From: an uncultured Alphaproteobacteria bacterium | Lineage (GTDB): Bacteria; Pseudomonadota; Alphaproteobacteria; RF32; CAG-239 | Assembly: GCA_944392155.1 (NCBI GenBank) | Contig: CALXVR010000016.1 | Location: 1 to 37,941 of the forward strand | Length of the DNA stretch: 37,941 nucleotides | Reading direction: 5' to 3' | In this document: in pieces, positions 17,331-25,335 of the stretch | Numbering within the stretch: the first letter of the stretch is position 1 | Layout: every line of letters begins with the position of its first letter | Program-made: the position numbers and the translations under genes | Notes under the pieces: model-generated | Databases searched by the model: none | Told to the model about the DNA's origin: nothing | Seen by the model: only the letters and a program-made list of their open reading frames with translations

Positions 17331-17353
17331 CCGAAAAGCGTTTACGCTTTCGG
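17331..17353 (+). promoter_or_regulatory. Hairpin upstream of the 222-aa gene
   Basis: CCGAAAAGCG and CGCTTTCGG flank TTTA, giving an 8-9 bp stem with one bulged A. It ends 19 bases before the ATG at 17373, again with no evident Shine-Dalgarno in between. The geometry resembles that of the preceding gene. It could also be a weak intragenic attenuator. Confidence 0.4.
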
Positions 17354-17372
17354 GTAAATATTATTATCAATC

Positions 17373-18041
17373 ATGAATGCAACAGAAAGAAAAGAAGCAG
17401 CATTCCAGAGAATGACTGCCGAGCAAAGAAAAGTAGCCGAAGCCAAAAGAGCCCTTCGCGCAGAGAAGAAAGCCGCTAAAGAAGCCGAAGCAGCAAAGAA
17501 AGCAGCCGCTCAATATGAGCCAAGCGAAGCTCAAAAACTGCTGGCGAAAAAGAAATTCCTTCGGGAACTAGCTCTTTATTTCAAGGCTGTCCAATTAAAC
17601 AAAGCCGAATACAAACCGGCAATTTTGGAGAGCATGAAAAAAGAATTAACTGTCGAAGATTTTCCACAACTCCGTGAGGAATATGTGGACCTCATCCGCA
17701 CCGCTTTCTTCTTCCGAACTCCTGTCTATACGCACCCCGTTAAGACGGAAGCTGCAAACTTCTTGGACAAAGTTATGAATAAATACCAAGAAGCTGAATG
17801 GGGACTTATCTTAGGTATGCTGACCGAAGGCTACGTGTCCAAGACACTGGCCGGTATCTTGGTTAAGCATAGCGAGCTTATCATTAAAACAGGCTTAGGC
17901 GAATTTGTTGCCCGTTTCATCTCCGATATAAAAGAAAGAAACGGAAATCTGGAGGAAGACGGCTCTGTCAGCCCATTTACTCCGACCCAGAAGAAAAGAA
18001 TTGAAGAACTTTACGCCATCTACTGTGAAGTAGAAAAATAA
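17373..18041 (+). CDS. Unknown coiled-coil protein, 222 aa
   Basis: A soluble protein. Residues about 5-50 are an alanine/lysine/glutamate-rich coiled coil (AEKKAAKEAEAAKKAAAQY); the rest, to about residue 200, is predicted all-helical and contains no motif I recognise. No signal peptide or membrane segment. It has a good terminator downstream. The charged N-terminus and hairpin leader match the preceding 106-residue protein, but the two do not align convincingly elsewhere. A nucleic-acid-binding or ribosome-associated role would fit the composition, though nothing specific supports it. Confidence 0.75.
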   Translation: MNATERKEAAFQRMTAEQRKVAEAKRALRAEKKAAKEAEAAKKAAAQYEPSEAQKLLAKKKFLRELALYFKAVQLNKAEYKPAILESMKKELTVEDFPQLREEYVDLIRTAFFFRTPVYTHPVKTEAANFLDKVMNKYQEAEWGLILGMLTEGYVSKTLAGILVKHSELIIKTGLGEFVARFISDIKERNGNLEEDGSVSPFTPTQKKRIEELYAIYCEVEK

Positions 18042-18061
18042 AGTTCTGTACAAAAAAAAGC

Positions 18062-18108
18062 AAAACCCTCTGATGTTTTTTAACATCAAAGGGTTTTTCT
18101 TTTTTCTA
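18062..18108. terminator. Bidirectional terminator between the 222-aa gene and fmt
   Basis: AAAACCCT-x-TGATGTT pairs with AACATCA-x-AGGGTTTT with one mismatch, then a long T-rich run on the plus strand. The left A tract allows use by the convergent fmt gene. Confidence 0.85.
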
Positions 18109-19029
18109 TTTCAAAATCGTTCCTGTGGGGAAGCAAAAACCTCGCAAAAACTCACCAATCTCCATCGGCTTTTTGCCTTGTCTCTGAATTTTGGTCGGCA
18201 AGATTATCCCCTGCCCACAACCAATAGCCAAAACGCCCGCCGTTGTACTATCTTCAACCTCACCGCTTTGAGCTTTTGTCTGCATATCAAAATCCGCTTC
18301 CAAAATCTTAAACCGTTCACCGTTAAACTCAAAATATGCCCCCGGAAAAGGATTAAACGCCCGAATCTTGCGCTCAATAACCTCAGCAGATTCGCCAAAG
18401 TCAATTTTGGCTTCGTTCTTATCAAGCTTTGCAGCATAAGGCGTGGTCATTTCACCTTGCTTGCGCGGAGGATAAGCCTTGGGGTTGCGCAAATAAGTAA
18501 CTATCATCTCCGCCCCGTGTTCCGAAAGTTTGTCATGCAACGCACCGCCGCTGATTTTTGCCAAAGCAATAGGGTTTTCATCCTCCAACAAAATATCTCC
18601 GGTGTCCAAACCCTCGTCCATCTGCATAATCGTAACACCGCTAAATTCATCTCCACCCAAGATTGCGCGCTGAATCGGGGCCGCACCGCGCCACCTTGGC
18701 AACATAGAGGCATGCACATTAATACATCCCATCTGAAAAGCTTCCAAAATCTCTTTTGGCAAAATCAAACCGTAAGCGGCGACTACGGCAACATCTGCAC
18801 CCAAAGCCTTAAATTTTTCTTGTTCTTCCGCATTACGCAAAGTCTTGGGAGTTCTAACCTCAATCCCCAATTTTTCGGCCAACAAATGCACCGGCGTTTT
18901 GGTTTCTTTTTGCCCTCTGCCAGCTTCCTTCGGCGCACGAGTATAAACACAAACAACTTCGTGTTCTTTAGCCAAAGCATCCAAAATCGGTGCCGAAAAA
19001 TCCGGCGTTCCCATAAATACGATTTTCAT
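18106..19029 (-). CDS. fmt: Methionyl-tRNA formyltransferase
   Basis: Fmt formylates initiator Met-tRNA with 10-formyltetrahydrofolate. The ATG at 19029 is chosen because the protein then begins MKIVFMGTPDFS, the family N-terminus, with AGAG upstream; a longer frame of 14 codons runs into def. The Rossmann-like domain carries HASMLPRWRGAAPIQRAI and the DTGDILL motif; the C-terminal OB-like domain is shorter but present (FNPFPGAYFEFNGERF). It starts one base after the def stop, the classical def-fmt pair. 307 residues, normal length. Confidence 0.95.
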   Translation of the reverse strand: MKIVFMGTPDFSAPILDALAKEHEVVCVYTRAPKEAGRGQKETKTPVHLLAEKLGIEVRTPKTLRNAEEQEKFKALGADVAVVAAYGLILPKEILEAFQMGCINVHASMLPRWRGAAPIQRAILGGDEFSGVTIMQMDEGLDTGDILLEDENPIALAKISGGALHDKLSEHGAEMIVTYLRNPKAYPPRKQGEMTTPYAAKLDKNEAKIDFGESAEVIERKIRAFNPFPGAYFEFNGERFKILEADFDMQTKAQSGEVEDSTTAGVLAIGCGQGIILPTKIQRQGKKPMEIGEFLRGFCFPTGTILK

Positions 19030-19030
19030 T

Positions 19031-19573
19031 TTAATCTCTTTCGTGTTTTTCTTCTTCGCGATATTTCTCAAGCTTTTTCAAAAGCATATTGCGCTTCAAA
19101 CGGCTTAAGTGGTCAATGTATAAAATACCGTCCAAATGGTCCATTTCGTGCTGTAACACAATCGCTAAAAAATCATCTGCCAAAATCTCACGCTCTTTGC
19201 CGTTATAATCCAAATAACGCACTCTGATTTTTTCAAAACGTTCCACCTCGGCTCTCTGCCCCGGAACAGACAAACAGCCCTCCTCGCCGCAAACTTTCTC
19301 ATCCGAATGCCAAATGATTTCGGGATTCACAAAATAACGCGGATTTCCCTTAATCCGGTTGCCATTTTCGTCTTCTTCTTGCTCATAATCAATAACCAAC
19401 ACCCGAATGGACTGCCCGATTTGCGGCGCAGCCAAACCCACGCCGACAGCTGCATACATTGTTTCCAACATATCATCCATCAGCTTGCGCAAATCATCAT
19501 CAACTTTCTCAACCGGCAGAGCTTTTTTCTTCAAAACCGGATGCGGATATTCATAAACTTCCAAAACAGCCAT
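19031..19573 (-). CDS. def: Peptide deformylase
   Basis: Def removes the N-formyl group from nascent proteins. The three metal/active-site motifs are intact in this 180-residue protein: GVGLAAPQIG (about 43-52), EEGCLSVPG with the metal-binding cysteine, and QHEMDHLDG with the two histidines and catalytic glutamate. The C-terminal tail is rich in Lys, Arg and Glu. It lies directly upstream of fmt. Upstream (toward nusB) is the 121-bp tandem repeat. Confidence 0.95.
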   Translation of the reverse strand: MAVLEVYEYPHPVLKKKALPVEKVDDDLRKLMDDMLETMYAAVGVGLAAPQIGQSIRVLVIDYEQEEDENGNRIKGNPRYFVNPEIIWHSDEKVCGEEGCLSVPGQRAEVERFEKIRVRYLDYNGKEREILADDFLAIVLQHEMDHLDGILYIDHLSRLKRNMLLKKLEKYREEEKHERD

Positions 19574-19601
19574 CTTAACTCACCAAAATCAAACAGACAC
19601 A

Positions 19602-19859
19602 TTCTGTATTAGTTTCCTTCAACTTTGTCAGGAAACGCGCTATATGCGGAAAATAATAAGAAATAAAGGTAAAAGTACCGTAGCATACAAAGAAGTACTT
19701 GAGGACACTTTTGTCCTGCCATTTCTGTATTAGTTTCCTTCAACTTTGTCAGGAAACGCACTATATGCGGAAAATAATAAGAAATAAAGGCAAAAGTACC
19801 GCAGCGTACATTGAGGTACGTGAGGACACTTTTGTCCTGCCATTTCTGCATTAGTTTCC
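19602..19859. repeat. Two tandem 121-bp units plus a 16-bp partial third
   Basis: Unit 1 is 19602-19722, unit 2 is 19723-19843, and 19844-19859 starts a third. The units agree at about 110 of 121 positions. Each holds a GTTTCC / GGAAAC hairpin with a 13-base loop, then an AT-rich linker, then an imperfect palindrome in which CAAAAGT pairs with ACTTTTG around an inner GTAC / GTAC. The partial third unit runs into the last codons and stop of nusB, so the array either inserted at or grew from that stop codon. The palindrome half also occurs at 13618-13695. Confidence 0.9.
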
Positions 19860-20342
19860 CATAGAACGTGTTTCCTTCGCAATCTGATCAAGCAACGCAT
19901 TCACCATCTTCGGCTCTTTTTTGGTGAAAAAAGCATATGCAAGGTCAACATATTCTTGAATTAACACTTTAACATCGACGTCTAAGGTGTTGGTAATTTC
20001 ATAAATTGCGCAAAGAAGCAAAGCTTGCAATGTGCCGTCCATACGCTCAAAAGACCAACCCTCGTTCAAATATGCGTTCAAAGACTTTTCCAAATCCTCT
20101 TTTTTGGCATGCACACCGCGCACCAAGTTAGAAAAATAGGTGGTATCAATATCAGAAACGGCAATCATCTCTTCCGTAATCCCGTTATCTTCAATCACAT
20201 AGCGACCGACTTCACCATTTACAAAGTCTTTAACAACCTCATCAACCGGCAAATCACCGTAAGCAATCATATAAGTTGCTTGTACGGCGGCCAAACGCGC
20301 ACCGGACTTCATCTTAATTTTTTCAGAAATAAACTTTGCCAT
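19851..20342 (-). CDS. nusB: Transcription antitermination factor NusB
   Basis: NusB, with NusE (S10), binds boxA RNA and assembles antitermination complexes on rRNA operons. The 163-residue all-helical protein matches the family: ARLAAVQATYMIAY near the N-terminus and, in the C-terminal half, LCAIYEITN and KVLIQEYVDLAYAFFTKKEPKMVNALLD. The first 14 residues are basic. It starts 3 bases after nrdR. The stop codon is embedded in the beginning of the repeat array downstream. Confidence 0.93.
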   Translation of the reverse strand: MAKFISEKIKMKSGARLAAVQATYMIAYGDLPVDEVVKDFVNGEVGRYVIEDNGITEEMIAVSDIDTTYFSNLVRGVHAKKEDLEKSLNAYLNEGWSFERMDGTLQALLLCAIYEITNTLDVDVKVLIQEYVDLAYAFFTKKEPKMVNALLDQIAKETRSMGN

Positions 20343-20345
20343 TTT

Positions 20346-20834
20346 TTATTCGTCCTCATTCTGCGGCAAAGTTTCGGGCTTTGCCATTCTGTCAATTGTT
20401 TCAACAAAATCTTCAAAATCTTTAACTTCACGAAAATCCTTATACACCGAAGCAAAACGGATATAAGCAATATGGTCTAATCTGGACAAGGCGTCCATCA
20501 CATATTCGCCGATAACTCTTGAAGGAATTTCAGCCTCGCCGGAACTTTCCAACCGCCGCTGGATAGAGTTAACCACCTTCTCCACCCTTTCTTGCTCAAT
20601 CGAACGTTTGCGCACGGCAAGTTCAATGGAGCGAGCGAGCTTATCGCGATCAAACATTGTCTTTTCGCCGTTTTTCTTAACCACGACAAGTTCGCGCAAC
20701 TGCACACGCTCAAATGTCGTAAAACGCGAGCCGCATTCCGGGCACTCACGCCGCCGCCGAATACAAGTATTATCATCTGTTGTACGAGAATCTTTAACTT
20801 GTGTATCGGCAAAACCGCAAAAAGGACACTTCAT
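20346..20834 (-). CDS. nrdR: Transcriptional repressor NrdR
   Basis: NrdR represses ribonucleotide reductase genes when dATP is abundant. The 162-residue protein has the N-terminal zinc ribbon (CPFCG and CPECG, with RRRREC between) and a following ATP-cone domain (about residues 48-138), both complete. The expected NrdR boxes were not found next to any gene here, and no nrd gene is in the window. It sits between murF and nusB on one strand. Confidence 0.95.
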   Translation of the reverse strand: MKCPFCGFADTQVKDSRTTDDNTCIRRRRECPECGSRFTTFERVQLRELVVVKKNGEKTMFDRDKLARSIELAVRKRSIEQERVEKVVNSIQRRLESSGEAEIPSRVIGEYVMDALSRLDHIAYIRFASVYKDFREVKDFEDFVETIDRMAKPETLPQNEDE

Positions 20835-20846
20835 TGTTGTTTTTCC

Positions 20847-22169
20847 TTATCCGTGTTTAATCAGACTTTCGGTAACTTTATACATTTCTGAAGAATATCT
20901 TGCCCCTTTTATAAGGACAATATCATTATTTTGCAACAACTTATTCAACAAAAATTCATCCAAACCTTCTTTATTTTCAAAATAATGCTGTTCAATTCTA
21001 TCCGGCAATTGAGCCAACATATCTTGCATTTCGGGCTTAACCCCGACCACAATGTCAATATCGCTTTCAGCTATCGCCTTGCCGATTTCAATATGTTTTT
21101 CCTTGGAGTGCTCGCCAAGCTCAGCCATTTTGCCCAAAACAGCGATTTTGCGCCCCTCGCATTTCATTGCCGACAAAGCCTTGATTGCCAACTTCATAGC
21201 TTCCGGCTGACCGGAATAGCTGTCATCAATCAGCACATATTCAGCACCGTTTGCCGTATGGAGTTTGTGTTTTTTACCTCTGCCGTCCAATGCGCCAAAA
21301 TCCTTAAGATCTGCCGCTGCTTGCGCAACATCAAGCCCAAGCTCCTTAACCACACTCAGCACACACCACGCATTATAAAGATGATGCTCACCATCTTCCG
21401 CCAGCTCAAGCGGCACATCTGGATGCTCATTTTTACCAAACTTCACGATTCTTGCGCCATGTTCAGCCGCGCGCTTTTCCAAGATATCGGCAAAATTTGT
21501 GTCGGCATTAATCACTGCCACACCGCCGTTTTTGGGCAAGCCCTCAAATATCTCGGCTTTAGCTTCGGCTATCCCCTCAAAATTTTTGAAAAACTCAATA
21601 TGCATCGGATAAACATTTGTAACCACGGCAATATCAGGCTCGGTAAAAGACACCAGACGTGAGATTTCGCCTTTGGCACTCATCCCCATTTCCACAATGG
21701 CGTAAGTTGCGTTCATATCCAGCTTGCATAAAGTTTCAGGTACACCGACAAAATTGTTATGATTACCGCTGGTGGCATAAGTCGGCGCAAATTTTGACAA
21801 CGCAAAACGTAGCTCTTCCTTAGTTGTGGTTTTTCCGGCGCTTCCGGTCAGAGCAATAACTTTTCCCTTAAACTGCCGCCGCACATAGCGCCCGATTTTG
21901 CCATAAGCAATCAATGTGTCCGGCACCACGATTTGACGCACCGCCGGCACATCCGGCACCAATTTTTGCACAATAACAAGTTCAACCCCACGGTCAATAA
22001 CCTCTTTAACAAAGTCATGCCCGTCAAACTTTTCGCCTTTAATGGCAATAAACAAGTCGCCTCTTTTAGCAACGCGGCTGTCCGTTACAACCTCATCAAC
22101 ATCCGCATCAACCAAAACCGAAGCCGAACCGACAATCTCGGCAATTTTCTTAGAATTAAGCTTGATCAT
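20847..22169 (-). CDS. murF: UDP-N-acetylmuramoyl-tripeptide--D-alanyl-D-alanine ligase
   Basis: MurF adds D-Ala-D-Ala to the UDP-MurNAc-tripeptide, the last cytoplasmic step of peptidoglycan precursor assembly. In this 440-residue protein the ATP loop LTGSAGKTTTKE is at about residues 105-116, followed by TSGNHNNFVGVPETL and the Mur-ligase central motifs (VEMGMSAKGEI, TNVYPMHIEFF). The family's D-x-Y-N-A-N/S-P motif is altered to DDSYSGQP. The gene is separated from the usual mur/fts cluster; it precedes nrdR by 12 bases. Confidence 0.93.
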   Translation of the reverse strand: MIKLNSKKIAEIVGSASVLVDADVDEVVTDSRVAKRGDLFIAIKGEKFDGHDFVKEVIDRGVELVIVQKLVPDVPAVRQIVVPDTLIAYGKIGRYVRRQFKGKVIALTGSAGKTTTKEELRFALSKFAPTYATSGNHNNFVGVPETLCKLDMNATYAIVEMGMSAKGEISRLVSFTEPDIAVVTNVYPMHIEFFKNFEGIAEAKAEIFEGLPKNGGVAVINADTNFADILEKRAAEHGARIVKFGKNEHPDVPLELAEDGEHHLYNAWCVLSVVKELGLDVAQAAADLKDFGALDGRGKKHKLHTANGAEYVLIDDSYSGQPEAMKLAIKALSAMKCEGRKIAVLGKMAELGEHSKEKHIEIGKAIAESDIDIVVGVKPEMQDMLAQLPDRIEQHYFENKEGLDEFLLNKLLQNNDIVLIKGARYSSEMYKVTESLIKHG

Positions 22170-22423
22170 AATTTCCCATCATCAAAAAATTTTTCATACT
22201 GACGAAATATAACAAAACCCCCGCCCCTTGGCAAGGGCTAAAACTTTTTATTATTTGCCAAAATAATTTATATTTTGTCTATTGCATAATCAAAAAAACT
22301 ATGTTAGCTTGCCTTACATCAGCATATTAGTATAGATTTATTACCCATGAAAAATATCTTTTTTCATATCCATACTTTTGTGCTTTTAAATTTATTGTTT
22401 AATTTTTTTAATTTTAACGCCTT

Positions 22424-23146
22424 ATGAAAAAGATGTTTTTTATCATCGCTACGGTGATGATGGTTGCCTTTTTGGCAACAAGCTGCGGACCCAAAACTCC
22501 TGAACCAATTTTGCTTGGAGACGGAAACTTAACAACTTATGCTACCCTGCAAGATGATGTATCCAAAACCTTCTTCTGGGGTGTGCGTGAAACCAAATCC
22601 GGTATGGCCAAAATCAAGTGTGTATTCACTGCGCCGCCCAAGGCTCTGGAGGAATTCTTTATTGGCGAAACCTCGGATAAGAAGATTGTCTTTGACAATA
22701 CCGGAAAGATTCTGATTTCCGGCACTTATTGCTTCATAGACAAACTAGTCGGTGGCGAAAAATTTATTGTCAGCCGGTCGCCCGAAAGTGAAGGTGAAAA
22801 GGTTTATATCGTAGCCAACGGTAAAGCTATTGGACCGAAGGAAAAGCTTTTTATCAGCGCTGAACAAATTTACTATCGGCAGGACGGCAAACTCGGTGTC
22901 CTTTCCTATGACAATAAGGAGATTCTTCAAAATATGGAAGAAATCTACATTGTGAAAGGAAAAACCAAAAAAGATGAAAAAGCCCCGACTTACTACCTAT
23001 GTAAGGAAGATAGTGGCTTTAAGCTCTATGATGCCGAAGGAAAACTCGTCCGCAAAATGTCCAAAGTTCAAGCATCAAAATACACCAAAGGTGCTCTGGA
23101 CTATAACACAATGAAAGGACTTTATTCCAGCAAAGTTGCCTATTAA
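22424..23146 (+). CDS. WG-repeat-like lipoprotein, 240 aa
   Basis: The N-terminus ends in LATSC, a lipobox with the cysteine at about residue 21. The mature part is made of beta-strand-like segments with short aromatic repeats (KTFFWGVRETKSGMAKI, IYYRQDGKLGVLSYDNKE, GFKLYDAEGKLV), which recall WG-repeat beta-propeller-like proteins. No catalytic motif is seen. It is on the plus strand, isolated between minus-strand murF and glyA. The 254 bases before it are AT-rich, without a convincing promoter. Location in outer or inner membrane cannot be decided. Confidence 0.75.
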   Translation: MKKMFFIIATVMMVAFLATSCGPKTPEPILLGDGNLTTYATLQDDVSKTFFWGVRETKSGMAKIKCVFTAPPKALEEFFIGETSDKKIVFDNTGKILISGTYCFIDKLVGGEKFIVSRSPESEGEKVYIVANGKAIGPKEKLFISAEQIYYRQDGKLGVLSYDNKEILQNMEEIYIVKGKTKKDEKAPTYYLCKEDSGFKLYDAEGKLVRKMSKVQASKYTKGALDYNTMKGLYSSKVAY

Positions 23147-23167
23147 CGACAATGGAATACCCAAACA

Positions 23168-23206
23168 AAAAAAACATCTCCCGCATAAGCCGGAGATGTT
23201 TTTTTA
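23168..23206. terminator. Bidirectional terminator between the lipoprotein gene and glyA
   Basis: AACATCTCC / GGAGATGTT with a 10-base loop has an A run on the left and a T run on the right, so it can end both the plus-strand lipoprotein gene and the minus-strand glyA. Confidence 0.9.
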
Positions 23207-23222
23207 TGCTTTCATACAAGTT

Positions 23223-24476
23223 TTAGAAAATCGGAAATTGACGACAAAGCGCAATAACCTTTTCTCTCGTTTCGGCAATCACTTTTTCCGCATCACCTTG
23301 GGCAAGAGCATCAATCACATCACCCATCCAATCCGCAATTTGCTCAAACTCTTTTTCTTTGAAACCTCGGGTCGTTCCGGCGGGTGTGCCGACTCTGACA
23401 CCGGAGGTAACTCTCGGCGGTTGCGGATCAAACGGAATAGCATTTTTATTGCAGGTCATATGTGCGCGTTCCATCGCTTCAGAAACAACATCGCCTGTCA
23501 AACCTTTGGGACGCAAATCCACCAACAACAAATGCGTATCTGTTCCGCCAGATACCAAATCAAGCCCGCGTTTTTTCAGTCTTTCACCCATTGCCTTGGC
23601 ATTCTTGACCACTTGCGCGGCATATTCCTTAAACTGCGGAGTTAAATCTTCGGCAAAGCAAACAGCTTTGGCCGCAATCACGTGTTCCAAAGGTCCGCCT
23701 TGCGTTCCCGGAAAGATGGCGGAGTTAATTTTCTTGGCGATTTCCTCATTATTAGTCAGAATCATACCCCCACGCGGTCCACGCAGAGTCTTATGTGTGG
23801 TGGTTGTAACCACATCGGCATATTCCAACGGATTCGGATGCACGCCACCGGCAACGAGTCCGGCAAAATGCGCCATATCCACCATCAAATAAGCCCCTAC
23901 CTTGTCGGCAATTTCTCTAAAACGCTTAAAATCAATCTGGCGCGGATAAGCCGAACCGCCGGCAATAATCAATTTTGGTTTGTTTTCTAAAGCCAAACGC
24001 TCAACTTCATCATAATCAATCAAGCCAGTGTCTTTGCAAACGCCATATTGAACCGAGTTCAACCATTTGCCGGAGAAAGAAACTTTTGCCCCATGTGTTA
24101 AATGTCCGCCGGCATCTAAAGACATTCCCATAATTGTATCACAAGGTTTGAGCAAGGCAACATAGACGCCTGTGTTTGCCTGACTTCCTGAATGCGGCTG
24201 CACATTAACAAACTTGGCGTTGAACAATTTTTTTGCACGTTCAATTGCAAGATTCTCAACAACATCCACAAACTCGCATCCTCGATAATAACGCTTTGCC
24301 GGATAACCTTCGGCATATTTATTAGTCAAGATAGAGCCCTGAGCCTCCAACACGGCTTTTGATACAATATTTTCAGAAGCAATCAGCTCAATTTGGTTTT
24401 GTTGACGGTCCCACTCAGCCTCAATGGCATCAAAAATTTCTTTATCTTCGGTTTTCAAATCTTTTACAAAATCCAT
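23223..24476 (-). CDS. glyA: Serine hydroxymethyltransferase
   Basis: GlyA interconverts serine and glycine with tetrahydrofolate, supplying one-carbon units. The 417-residue protein has the pyridoxal-phosphate lysine in [14 protein letters not shown], the N-terminal NLIASEN-equivalent [12 protein letters not shown], and the family stretch [13 protein letters not shown] ([11 protein letters not shown]). AGGAG precedes the ATG. It follows rpiB by 12 bases, the usual alphaproteobacterial order rpiB-glyA-(nrdR). Confidence 0.96.
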   Translation of the reverse strand: MDFVKDLKTEDKEIFDAIEAEWDRQQNQIELIASENIVSKAVLEAQGSILTNKYAEGYPAKRYYRGCEFVDVVENLAIERAKKLFNAKFVNVQPHSGSQANTGVYVALLKPCDTIMGMSLDAGGHLTHGAKVSFSGKWLNSVQYGVCKDTGLIDYDEVERLALENKPKLIIAGGSAYPRQIDFKRFREIADKVGAYLMVDMAHFAGLVAGGVHPNPLEYADVVTTTTHKTLRGPRGGMILTNNEEIAKKINSAIFPGTQGGPLEHVIAAKAVCFAEDLTPQFKEYAAQVVKNAKAMGERLKKRGLDLVSGGTDTHLLLVDLRPKGLTGDVVSEAMERAHMTCNKNAIPFDPQPPRVTSGVRVGTPAGTTRGFKEKEFEQIADWMGDVIDALAQGDAEKVIAETREKVIALCRQFPIF

Positions 24477-24488
24477 CTGTTTTTTCTC

Positions 24489-24920
24489 CTAATCCAAATC
24501 AAGCTTGCAGAGTCTGCGATCATGCCGCCCACCCTCATATTTTGCATTCAGGAAGATGTCGATTCTGCGCATAACATCCTCAATCTTCATCGTCCGTCCG
24601 CCAAAACACAAGATATTGGCGTTGTTGTGTTCGCGGGCAACTTGGGCAACATAATCATCATAAAGCAAAGCAGCGCGAATACCTTTGTGGCGGTTTGCCG
24701 CGATAGAGATACCGATTCCTGTTCCGCAAACCAAGATTCCAAGTTCAGCCTTTTTATCCAAAATCTCCTGAACAACGCGTTGTGCAAAATCCGGATAATC
24801 CACCGATTCTTCTGAATTTGTCCCCAAATCCTGAACATCAAAGCCTTGATTTTTAAGGTTTTGAGCAATCAGATTTTTCATCTGATAGCCACCATGGTCA
24901 GCGGCAAGAGCAATTTTCAT
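24489..24920 (-). CDS. rpiB: Ribose-5-phosphate isomerase B
   Basis: RpiB interconverts ribose 5-phosphate and ribulose 5-phosphate in the pentose phosphate pathway. The 143-residue protein has the LacAB/RpiB signatures: AADHGGYQMKN at residues 6-16, the active-site cysteine in LVCGTGIGISIAANR (near residue 67), and GGRTMKIE. AAGGAG lies upstream of the ATG. First gene of the rpiB-glyA pair. Confidence 0.95.
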   Translation of the reverse strand: MKIALAADHGGYQMKNLIAQNLKNQGFDVQDLGTNSEESVDYPDFAQRVVQEILDKKAELGILVCGTGIGISIAANRHKGIRAALLYDDYVAQVAREHNNANILCFGGRTMKIEDVMRRIDIFLNAKYEGGRHDRRLCKLDLD

Positions 24921-25040
24921 TAACTAAAACTCCTTATATATAAACATCAAAAATTTTGAGATATGATAGCCTAAGAACAGCATAAAAAAAGACTTTTTTA
25001 GCGCTTATGCAAAAAAATATAAAATTTTTAAAAAAAGTTA

Positions 25041-25070
25041 TTGACGACGAACAAAAAGTTTGTATATATA
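25041..25070 (+). promoter_or_regulatory. Sigma-70-like promoter of the tRNA-Cys/tRNA-Asn unit
   Basis: TTGACG at 25041-25046 and a TATATATA box at 25063-25070 are 16-18 bases apart, and the start of transcription would fall about 35 bases before tRNA-Cys. It is the best promoter match in the window. Confidence 0.65.
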
Positions 25071-25113
25071 GAGGACGTTGAGTGAATGAGGAACTCAGTT
25101 AGGTATTCCGAAT

Positions 25114-25188
25114 GGCCGGTTGGCAGAGTGGCTCATGCAGAGGACTGCAAATCCTTGTACATCGGTTCAATTCCGGTACCGGCCTCCA
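25114..25188 (+). tRNA. tRNA-Cys (anticodon GCA), CCA encoded
   Basis: The cloverleaf is complete: acceptor GGCCGGT / ACCGGCC, a D arm with GGCAGAGTGGCTCATGC, an anticodon loop CTGCAAA with GCA, and a T arm of type CGG-TTCAATT-CCG. Discriminator T and CCA are encoded. 75 bases. Confidence 0.97.
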
Positions 25189-25214
25189 AAAATTCACTTA
25201 GTACCGCATATTAT

Positions 25215-25289
25215 TCCGGCTTAGCTCAGCGGTAGAGCAATCGGCTGTTAACCGATTGGTCGCCTGTTCGAATCAGGCAGCCGGAGCCA
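25215..25289 (+). tRNA. tRNA-Asn (anticodon GTT), CCA encoded
   Basis: Acceptor TCCGGCT / AGCCGGA, D arm with AGCTCAGCGGTAGAGC, anticodon loop CTGTTAA with GTT, and T arm GCCTG-TTCGAAT-CAGGC. Discriminator G and CCA are encoded. It follows tRNA-Cys by 26 bases, on one presumed transcript. Its last nine bases are part of a perfect 25-bp inverted repeat with downstream sequence. Confidence 0.97.
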
Positions 25290-25335
25290 TAAAAAAAACA
25301 CCATCCTGAAGATGGTGTTTTTTTTATGGCTCCGG
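25281..25335. repeat. Perfect 25-bp inverted repeat overlapping the tRNA-Asn 3' end
   Basis: The left arm (25281-25305) begins with CCGGAGCCA, the last nine bases of tRNA-Asn, and goes on through eight A and CACCATC. The right arm (25311-25335) is its exact reverse complement, around a 5-base loop. The inner part (ACACCATC / GATGGTGT then eight T) is an ordinary terminator for the tRNA transcript. The outer part would pair with the tRNA acceptor end in the precursor RNA. Confidence 0.9.

Noticed and set aside
19609..19851. An 80-codon minus-strand open frame across the 121-bp repeats.
   Set aside because: The unit length is not a multiple of three, so the two units are read in different frames and give unrelated peptides. 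No ribosome site. It is a by-product of the repeat.
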